Assembly (NCBI GenBank): GCA_964573995.1
Contig: CAZNLH010000062.1
Location: forward strand, 1 to 6,992
Origin: CAZNLH01 sp964573995
GTDB lineage: Bacteria; Gemmatimonadota; CAZMKB01; CAZNLH01
Reading direction: 5' to 3'
Length of the DNA: 6,992 nucleotides
Each line of letters opens with the position of its first letter. Position 1 is the stretch's first letter. Below, in pieces: positions 1 to 5,067 of this stretch. The position numbers and the translations under genes are program-made. Below the pieces are notes generated by a model that saw only the letters and a program-made list of their open reading frames with translations, had not been told where the DNA came from and did no database searches.

Positions 1-1296
1 GATAGTTTCTTCGCCGACGTCGATCAGAACGACTTGATCGATCAAGAGGATTTGGACTCGTTGGAGGTCCTTATCAACGAATTCCCGTACATCCAGTGCA
101 TCGCCTGGGCTCCCACCGGTCCCCCCCTGGAGTTGGCCGTCGCCCATGGAGGGCCGGGTGAAACCGATATTGTTCTCCCCGTCTATTTGGACAACGACTC
201 CTCGGAAGTGAGCACGGTGTACCTCTCATTCCGGTACGATACGACCGTGTTCGCAATCCCGGCCCTGGAGCAGACCAGCCGGAGCCAGGGGATCCCCTAT
301 TCGTTCGAGTCCCAGCCGAGCAGGAAGAATCTGAGGCTCCACGGCAACGACAGCACATTCGTCGACCCGGGTGAAGGTGCGATCTTCAACCTCAAGGTAA
401 ATATCGCCTCAGGCGCCCCGGCGGGAAGTTATCACTTCGATATCCTGAGGGCCGCTGCCACCGACACGACGGAGAAGGACCTCTTGGTTCAGCCGTTGAG
501 CGGGAAGTTCTTCATCCCGGAACCGCCCGCCGTCTCGTTGATCTGTACCCCCCTGAGCGATACGACCATCTCACCGGGAGACAGTTTGAGGTTCAACACG
601 ACGGTCACCAACCACAGCGACACCTCGATGAGCCCCAAGTTCTTCATCTATGGAACCACGACGGGACCGGATTCGTTCACCTTCCTCGCGGTGGACACGA
701 CCCAGATCATGATGCTTCCTCCTGGAGATAGAAAGCGGGATATCACCGACCTCGAGGTCCCCGCAGATGCGCCGTTGGGCCATTACATCTTCACCGCCTA
801 TGTCGTCTCCCCGGTCACGGACTCCACGTTCGATGACGACTCCTTTGGATTCCAGGTGAACAGCCAGGGTATGCCGGGTTACGGGGGCGATGAATTGGCT
901 TCTTCCGGCAGGGATATGAAGCCCTGGAAGATTCTGCGCGGATGGTTTGGATACAATGAAAGAGAGGGTGGGGAATCGGGTGGCGCTATCTCTTCTTCAC
1001 CCTTGCCCAAGGTGTTTTCCATATCCCAGAACTTCCCGAACCCCTTCAACCCCTCGACGACGATCCGGTTCGATGTTCCCGAGGGTCATGCTTCGGTGCC
1101 GGTGGACATCTCGATCTATGACCTGAGGGGCAGGTTGATCAGGACGCTCGTGGATGAGGAGAAACCACCGGGCACATACCAGGTCCACTGGAACGGCCGG
1201 GATGATATGGGTACGAAGGTACCTTCCGGTGTCTATCTCTACCGGATCACGGCCGGTGACTTCATATCGACCCGGAAGATGGTGATGATGAAATGA
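1..1296 (+). CDS. Secreted protein with dockerin-like loop, cohesin-like domain and C-terminal sorting domain (5' partial)
   Basis: The reading frame is open from base 1, so the real start lies upstream. The first in-frame candidate start (TTG at 34) falls inside a calcium-binding loop and is not credible. Visible order: a dockerin/EF-hand-like loop (16-51); a beta-rich domain at about 124-513 resembling cohesin or other extracellular Ig-like folds (hydrophobic strands, SFRYDTTVF, then DPGEGAIFNLKVNI and GAPAGSYHFDI, as in cohesin 'G.l..l.f.v...a..G'); a second Ig/CARDB-like domain at about 523-861; a Gly/Ser-rich linker; and a C-terminal domain from about 1009 with NFPNPFNPSTTIRFD and a final TRKMVMMK, typical of type 9 sorting / FlgD-Ig-like tails in FCB bacteria. 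Inferred role: exported, surface-attached or secreted binding or scaffold protein; no catalytic motif is visible. The stop overlaps the next start by ATGA, suggesting an operon. The cohesin assignment is by pattern only; the C-terminal domain call is firm. Confidence 0.8.
   Translation, partial: DSFFADVDQNDLIDQEDLDSLEVLINEFPYIQCIAWAPTGPPLELAVAHGGPGETDIVLPVYLDNDSSEVSTVYLSFRYDTTVFAIPALEQTSRSQGIPYSFESQPSRKNLRLHGNDSTFVDPGEGAIFNLKVNIASGAPAGSYHFDILRAAATDTTEKDLLVQPLSGKFFIPEPPAVSLICTPLSDTTISPGDSLRFNTTVTNHSDTSMSPKFFIYGTTTGPDSFTFLAVDTTQIMMLPPGDRKRDITDLEVPADAPLGHYIFTAYVVSPVTDSTFDDDSFGFQVNSQGMPGYGGDELASSGRDMKPWKILRGWFGYNEREGGESGGAISSSPLPKVFSISQNFPNPFNPSTTIRFDVPEGHASVPVDISIYDLRGRLIRTLVDEEKPPGTYQVHWNGRDDMGTKVPSGVYLYRITAGDFISTRKMVMMK
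16..51 (+). other. Dockerin/EF-hand-like calcium loop
   Basis: The frame encodes DVDQNDLIDQED followed by LDSLEVLIN. Acidic or Asn residues at loop positions 1, 3, 5, 9 and 12 with Ile at 8 fit the DxDxNxxIDxxD pattern of dockerin type I and EF-hand loops, and a Leu-rich helix follows. Dockerins usually have two such loops; the first would lie upstream of the window. Whether it binds a cohesin partner or simply stabilises the fold with calcium cannot be told. Confidence 0.6.
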
Positions 1297-1363
1297 GGCG
1301 TTCTTTCTATTGGGTCGCCTTGTTCACCTTGTGGACTGCTCGGTTATTCCTCGGAGAGCCGCT
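1060..1363 (+). repeat. 304-bp perfect direct repeat, copy A (gene 1/gene 2 junction)
   Basis: By base-by-base reading this segment is identical to 2952-3255, with offset 1892 and no mismatch or indel. It covers the last ~78 codons of gene 1 (sorting domain), the ATGA overlap, and the first 23 codons of gene 2 (signal peptide). Mismatches flank it: G/C at 1059/2951 and C/T at 1364/3256. Identity includes all third codon positions, so it reflects very recent duplication or homogenisation, not protein-level constraint. Confidence 0.97.
1293..1296 (+). promoter_or_regulatory. ATGA stop/start overlap, gene 1 to gene 2
   Basis: The gene 1 stop TGA shares bases with the gene 2 ATG. No ribosome-binding site of good spacing is visible (the nearest purine run, GGAAG at 1273-1277, is 15 bases away), so translation by re-initiation or coupling is the simplest reading. 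Confidence 0.7.
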
Positions 1364-3188
1364 CTACGCCCAGGACACCATCTTCACGGATGAGACTTCC
1401 GAGAGATTGCCTCAGATAATAGATACAAGTTACTATGCGGAATTCGCAGATATCGATCGTGATGGAGATCTCGATATCCTCGTGTCCAACGGTAACTATG
1501 GGGGGACGGATGTTCCGGATCTGGTTCTCCTCAACGACGGGGAGGGTTTTTTCTCTCAGGACACGAGCGGCAGGATTCCTCGGGTTTATACGCGCAACAA
1601 TCGGATGATCCCCGGGGATATCGAAAGGGACGGTGATCTGGACATATTCGTAGCCATCGACGAGGACTGGAATCGACTATTCATCAATGATGGATCAGGA
1701 TATTTCGTGGATGAAGGAGAAGAAAGGTTACCAGAAAGTGCTAATCCATGGAGAAGCAAAGATGCTGTCTTCAATGACATTGATAATGATTATGATCTAG
1801 ATTGTATTGTAGCCAATTTTGGGAATCAGAGAAATCATATAAACTTGAACGATGGTTTAGGCTTTTTCACCGCTGCTGACAACCAGTTCCCATCAGGTCA
1901 TGACAACAGTTCCGGTGTAGTCGGTGCCGATGTAGACGCCGATTTCGATATCGATGTCTATGTGACGAACGACTTGTTCGGAGATGGTGACAAACTAATG
2001 ATAAACGACGGTGATGGATTCTTTACCGATGTCAGCGGGGTACAGATCCCGCAGGACGATAACGCGACGAACGGGGCCGCGTTCGGGGATGTGGACCTGG
2101 ATGGGGATTTCGACCTCGTCATCGCGAACAGTTTCTTTGCCAGCAATCGGATCTTTATCAATCGAGGCAACGGCTACTTTGACGACCGGACCGGGGATTT
2201 ACTCCCTTGGGATTCGGCCGAGAGTGTTAGCGTTTCGTTTGGAGATGTTGATAATGATGGTGACTTGGATCTCCTGGTTGCGAATCATTCCTCCGGTGGA
2301 ACATTGAACCAATTATATATTAATGATGGATCGGGGAGATTTTCCGATGAGACATCCTTATTCCTCCCTGTAGAAGATTCTGAAAGTAATATTCTGCTCC
2401 TCGGCGACGTGGACCATGATGGTGACCTGGACATATTCGAAGCGAACAATACAACCAGTGGTGGCAAACAGAACCGCCTCTTGATCAACCAGGGCACCCC
2501 GGACTCCATCCCTCCCGTGATCCCGAGGACCTATCATCACCCGGACACAGGGGACACATTGAACCCCTACCTCATCACCACCACGGTCTGGGACAACATC
2601 AGCGTGGTGATCGGAGAGATCGATGTATCGCTCTTCTACCGGGCATTGAGCCACCCGGGGCAAGGATCGAGCGAGGTGGAGTTCATCGAGGTCCCGATGT
2701 TGGATTGCGGTGGATTTCTATACCGCGAGAGAATTCCTGCCCAGCCCTCGGGGACCACGGTGGAGTATTACATCCGTGCCGAGGACCGGATGGGCAACGT
2801 ATCTTACGATCCGCCCGGTGCGCCGGATTCGGTCTACAGTTTCCGTGTGGACGCCTCCCTGGGGGTCGGGAATGGCTCATCATCCTCTCAAAACCTCCCT
2901 AAGGCATTTTCCCTCTCCCAGAACTACCCCAACCCCTTCAACCCATCGACCACGATCCGGTTCGATGTTCCCGAGGGTCATGCTTCGGTGCCGGTGGACA
3001 TCTCGATCTATGACCTGAGGGGCAGGTTGATCAGGACGCTCGTGGATGAGGAGAAACCACCGGGCACATACCAGGTCCACTGGAACGGCCGGGATGATAT
3101 GGGTACGAAGGTACCTTCCGGTGTCTATCTCTACCGGATCACGGCCGGTGACTTCATATCGACCCGGAAGATGGTGATGATGAAATGA
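1293..3188 (+). CDS. Secreted seven-bladed FG-GAP/VCBS beta-propeller protein with sorting domain (paralogue 1)
   Basis: The 631-residue product is complete. It starts with a signal peptide: basic MRR, a hydrophobic core (FYWVALFTLW...LFLG) and a likely cleavage after LYA at about residue 26. Residues ~31-400 hold seven repeats whose calcium loops start at 53, 109, 162, 213, 266, 318 and 372 (for example DIDRDGDLD, DVDNDGDLD), a mean spacing of 53 residues. Each is followed by a (L/I)xVAN strand and an INDGxGxF turn, as in FG-GAP/VCBS integrin-type propellers. Residues ~408-518 form an Ig/Fn3-like domain ending in GTTVEYYIRAEDRMGN. Residues 538-631 are the QNYPNPFNPSTTIRF...TRKMVMMK C-terminal domain (type 9 sorting / FlgD-Ig-like). 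The ATG is the only good start: it overlaps the previous stop as ATGA and precedes the signal peptide; no clear Shine-Dalgarno is seen. Likely role: extracellular adhesion, binding or structural protein; the ligand is unknown. Confidence 0.88.
   Translation: MRRSFYWVALFTLWTARLFLGEPLYAQDTIFTDETSERLPQIIDTSYYAEFADIDRDGDLDILVSNGNYGGTDVPDLVLLNDGEGFFSQDTSGRIPRVYTRNNRMIPGDIERDGDLDIFVAIDEDWNRLFINDGSGYFVDEGEERLPESANPWRSKDAVFNDIDNDYDLDCIVANFGNQRNHINLNDGLGFFTAADNQFPSGHDNSSGVVGADVDADFDIDVYVTNDLFGDGDKLMINDGDGFFTDVSGVQIPQDDNATNGAAFGDVDLDGDFDLVIANSFFASNRIFINRGNGYFDDRTGDLLPWDSAESVSVSFGDVDNDGDLDLLVANHSSGGTLNQLYINDGSGRFSDETSLFLPVEDSESNILLLGDVDHDGDLDIFEANNTTSGGKQNRLLINQGTPDSIPPVIPRTYHHPDTGDTLNPYLITTTVWDNISVVIGEIDVSLFYRALSHPGQGSSEVEFIEVPMLDCGGFLYRERIPAQPSGTTVEYYIRAEDRMGNVSYDPPGAPDSVYSFRVDASLGVGNGSSSSQNLPKAFSLSQNYPNPFNPSTTIRFDVPEGHASVPVDISIYDLRGRLIRTLVDEEKPPGTYQVHWNGRDDMGTKVPSGVYLYRITAGDFISTRKMVMMK
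1449..2432 (+). repeat. Seven calcium-loop blade repeats of gene 2
   Basis: Protein-level tandem repeat with loop starts at intervals of 56, 53, 51, 53, 52 and 54 residues. Loops 1, 2, 5, 6 and 7 keep the Gly of DxDxDGD; loops 3 (DIDNDYDLD) and 4 (DVDADFDID) replace it with Tyr and Phe. Seven units of this length fit one closed seven-bladed propeller. Confidence 0.88.
1902..1993 (+). repeat. 92-bp perfect repeat inside propeller repeat 4, copy in gene 2
   Basis: Identical to 3794-3885 in gene 3 (offset 1892). It encodes DNSSGVVGADVDADFDIDVY and on to FGDGDK. It sits directly after a strongly diverged stretch, so identity changes abruptly from about 62% to 100%. Confidence 0.95.
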
Positions 3189-3255
3189 GGCGTTCTTTCT
3201 ATTGGGTCGCCTTGTTCACCTTGTGGACTGCTCGGTTATTCCTCGGAGAGCCGCT
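2952..3255 (+). repeat. 304-bp perfect direct repeat, copy B (gene 2/gene 3 junction)
   Basis: This is the second copy of the junction repeat, covering the end of gene 2, the ATGA overlap and the signal-peptide start of gene 3. Together with copy A it brackets exactly one mature propeller+Ig cassette. Its internal 55 bp at 2975-3029 also match the sequence just right of the assembly gap. Confidence 0.97.
3185..3188 (+). promoter_or_regulatory. ATGA stop/start overlap, gene 2 to gene 3
   Basis: Same arrangement as the previous junction and part of the same 304-bp repeat, so the coupling signal was copied or homogenised with the surrounding DNA. Confidence 0.7.
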
Positions 3256-4774
3256 TCACGCCCAGGACACCATATTCACGGATGAGACTTCGTATAGATT
3301 GCCCCAGATAGAGGACATGAGCATATATGCTGAATTTGGTGATATCGATAACGACGGTGACATAGACATACTCGTTTCCAATAGCGACTTCGAAGGATCG
3401 ATAGTTCCGAACTTAGTTCTGCTCAATGATGGAGCGGGCTTTTACTCTCAAGATACGAGCGGGATGATCCCCCAAACTCTCACGAATAGCAACCGCATGG
3501 TCCTTGGGGACATCGAGAGGGACGGGGATTTGGACATATTCGTAGCGGTTGATGAGGACTGGAATCGACTGTTCGTCAATGATGGATTCGGACACCTTAT
3601 TGATGAAAGCGATGATAGATTGCCTGAAAAGATAAGCCCATGGCGAAGTAAAGACGCCTTTTTTAATGATGTAGATAGTGATATCGACATGGATTTTATT
3701 GTGGCGAATTTCGGCAACGACAAGAACTTATTGAGATTGAATGATGGAAACGGATATTTTGCTAGCGCAAATGATCAATTTCCCTCCGGTCGGGACAACA
3801 GTTCCGGTGTAGTCGGTGCCGATGTAGACGCCGATTTCGATATCGATGTCTATGTGACGAACGACTTGTTCGGAGATGGTGACAAGTTGATGATAAATGA
3901 TGGTAACGGGTTTTTTACGGATGTCAGCGGGATACAGATCCCGCAGGACGATAACGCGACGAACGGCGCCGCCTTCGGGGATGTGGACCTGGACGGTGAT
4001 TTCGACCTCGTCATCGCGAACAGTTTCTTTGCCAGCAACCGGATATTCATCAATCGAGGTGATGGTTACTTTGATGACCGCACGGGAGATTTGCTCCCTT
4101 GGGATTCTGCTTCCAGCGGGCAAGTGACGTTCGGTGATATCGACAATGATGGGGATTTGGATCTCCTTGTTGCCAATCATTCTTCTGCCGGAACGATGAA
4201 TCAATTGTACATCAATGACGGTACTGGCAGATTCTCTGATCAGACGTCGAGTTATTTGCCCGTTCAAGAAGTTGAAACCGATATTCTCCTACTCGGTGAT
4301 GTAGATAAGGATGGGGACCTTGATATTCTCGAAGTCAACCATAACGACCAACCTCCAAACTGGGGAAGACAGAACCGTCTTTTGATCAACCAGGGCACGC
4401 CGGATTCCATCCCTCCCGTGATCCCGAGGACCTATCATCACCCGGACACAGGGGACACATNNNNNNNNNNNNNNNNNNNNNNNNNNNNNNNNNNNNNNNN
4501 NNNNNNNNNNNNNNNNNNNNNNNNNNNNNNNNNNNNNNNNNNNNNNNNNNNNNNNNNNNNGGGTCATGCTTCGGTGCCGGTGGACATCTCGATCTATGAC
4601 CTGAGGGGCAGGTTGGTCAGGAAACTCGTGGATGAGGAGAAAGTACCGGGGACCTATCAGGTCCACTGGGATGGCCGGGATAGTGAAGGTAGAGAGGTTG
4701 GATCAGGTGTCTATTTGTATAGAATAGAATCCGGAGACTTCGCATCTACCAGGAAGATGACAATCTTGAGATAG
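3185..4774 (+). CDS. Secreted seven-bladed FG-GAP/VCBS beta-propeller protein with sorting domain (paralogue 2, interrupted by gap)
   Basis: This is a tandem paralogue of the gene before it, with the same first 24 residues (signal peptide) and the same seven-repeat propeller. The calcium loops are DIDNDGDID, DIERDGDLD, DVDSDIDMD, DVDADFDID, DVDLDGDFD, DIDNDGDLD and DVDKDGDLD. A 3-residue insertion lies after repeat 7 (near NHNDQPPNW). The Ig-like domain begins at SIPPVIPRTYHHPDTGDT and is then lost in 100 Ns (4461-4560). After the gap the C-terminal domain resumes in frame at GHASVPVDISIYDLRGRL and ends TRKMTILR. Aligned to paralogue 1 the gap should be 415 bp, which also keeps frame and would give a protein of about 634 residues rather than 529. 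Unlike the other two genes, its last ~50 codons have diverged in DNA and protein. It starts in an ATGA overlap and is the last gene of the run. Function inferred as for paralogue 1. Confidence 0.85.
   Translation: MRRSFYWVALFTLWTARLFLGEPLHAQDTIFTDETSYRLPQIEDMSIYAEFGDIDNDGDIDILVSNSDFEGSIVPNLVLLNDGAGFYSQDTSGMIPQTLTNSNRMVLGDIERDGDLDIFVAVDEDWNRLFVNDGFGHLIDESDDRLPEKISPWRSKDAFFNDVDSDIDMDFIVANFGNDKNLLRLNDGNGYFASANDQFPSGRDNSSGVVGADVDADFDIDVYVTNDLFGDGDKLMINDGNGFFTDVSGIQIPQDDNATNGAAFGDVDLDGDFDLVIANSFFASNRIFINRGDGYFDDRTGDLLPWDSASSGQVTFGDIDNDGDLDLLVANHSSAGTMNQLYINDGTGRFSDQTSSYLPVQEVETDILLLGDVDKDGDLDILEVNHNDQPPNWGRQNRLLINQGTPDSIPPVIPRTYHHPDTGDTXXXXXXXXXXXXXXXXXXXXXXXXXXXXXXXXXXGHASVPVDISIYDLRGRLVRKLVDEEKVPGTYQVHWDGRDSEGREVGSGVYLYRIESGDFASTRKMTILR
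3341..4324 (+). repeat. Seven calcium-loop blade repeats of gene 3
   Basis: Same count, order and spacing as in gene 2 without any indel. Loops 3 (DVDSDIDMD) and 4 (DVDADFDID) again lack the Gly, so the two irregular blades are inherited rather than random decay. Confidence 0.88.
3794..3885 (+). repeat. 92-bp perfect repeat inside propeller repeat 4, copy in gene 3
   Basis: Partner of 1902-1993. Downstream the two genes stay about 95% identical over roughly 115 bp (2038-2153 against 3930-4045), then diverge again in repeats 6 and 7. Confidence 0.95.
4461..4560. other. Assembly gap (100 Ns) inside the Ig-like and C-terminal region of gene 3
   Basis: A run of exactly 100 undetermined bases, a common placeholder length. 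The left flank 4406-4460 matches 2505-2559 and the right flank 4561-4615 matches 2975-3029, each for exactly 55 bp before a mismatch. In the paralogue, 415 bp separate the same points. 415 and 100 leave the same remainder on division by 3, which explains why the frame appears unbroken. Confidence 0.97.
4561..4615 (+). repeat. 55-bp partial third copy of the junction repeat
   Basis: This is identical to 1083-1137 and 2975-3029, then diverges at 4616 (G for A). The left end is set by the gap, so the repeat probably continues into the missing sequence. Beyond 4616 the sorting domain of gene 3 is only similar to the other two at DNA level. Confidence 0.95.
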
Positions 4775-4844
4775 TATCAAATTACGGGGGTCTACAGGGG
4801 CCAGGAGCAGACATGGATTGGCCTCATGTTTGAGATACCCCTGA

Positions 4845-4864
4845 ATTCCGGCTTCCGCCGGAAT
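4845..4864. repeat. Small perfect palindrome, REP-like
   Basis: ATTCCGGC-TTCC-GCCGGAAT: an 8-bp perfect stem and 4-base loop, followed by GACGAG. It resembles the dispersed 'attcc-GC-rich stem-ggaatgacg' palindromes often seen between genes in many bacterial genomes (recollection, not a search). It lies between convergent genes and could help terminate or protect transcripts, but it has no T tract on either side. Confidence 0.55.
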
Positions 4865-4940
4865 GACGAGGGAGGGGAAATTGGGTTCCTGATCATGATG
4901 GGATGAATGGGGGGATTCGGCCCTCTCGCCGGAGTCACGG

Positions 4941-4997
4941 GGATGGCGGCATTTTGTCGGGGTGTCGTTTAAGGTGAAATAAAGGCGCCCGCCATCC
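4941..4997. terminator. Inverted repeat, possible weak bidirectional terminator
   Basis: GGATGGCGG (4941-4949) pairs perfectly with CCGCCATCC (4989-4997) across a 39-base loop; on the plus strand the right arm is followed by TTT. The loop is long and the T tract short, so a terminator role rests mainly on its place between convergent genes. Confidence 0.3.
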
Positions 4998-5067
4998 TTT
5001 CCCCGGCTTCCTTACATGGATGAATCGGGGGATGAACCAAGTGAGTTGACACGTGTGAGCCGGTATT

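Larger units (their letters stand above)
4775..5067. other. Convergent intergenic spacer
   Basis: 293 bp between the stop of gene 3 and the stop of the minus-strand M14-family gene. It holds a short palindrome (4845-4864), a longer inverted repeat (4941-4997) and a 15-of-16 direct repeat (4901-4916 and 5018-5033, GGATGAAT(G/C)GGGGGAT). No convincing coding frame or RNA gene was seen. Confidence 0.75.

Noticed and set aside
997..1188. Antisense open frame repeated at 2880-3080 and partly at 4289-4666
   Set aside because: It is duplicated only because the sorting-domain DNA is duplicated; the frame carries no protein-level signal of its own.
1681..1860. Diverged block considered as a variable region of a diversity-generating retroelement
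   Set aside because: Differences are not confined to adenine positions of a template, the block is internal to the gene, and no reverse transcriptase or template repeat is in the window.
1060..3255. Direct repeats considered as ends of a transposon or integron-like attachment sites
   Set aside because: They are coding DNA in the same orientation, with no transposase, integrase, terminal inverted repeats or target-site duplications; tandem duplication with recombination explains them.
3728..4267. Long antisense open frame (179 codons) opposite the propeller of gene 3
   Set aside because: It is a shadow of the repetitive Asp/Gly codons of the sense gene. It has no recognisable domain, and the sense frame shows clear repeats and paralogue conservation.
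1449..4324. Regular repeats considered as a CRISPR array or satellite
   Set aside because: The ~159-bp period is coding, varies in sequence and corresponds to protein blades; there are no short identical repeats with unique spacers.
4901..5033. 15-of-16 direct repeat GGATGAAT(G/C)GGGGGAT in the spacer
   Set aside because: It is short, G-rich and present only twice, so chance cannot be excluded; listed only within the spacer description.
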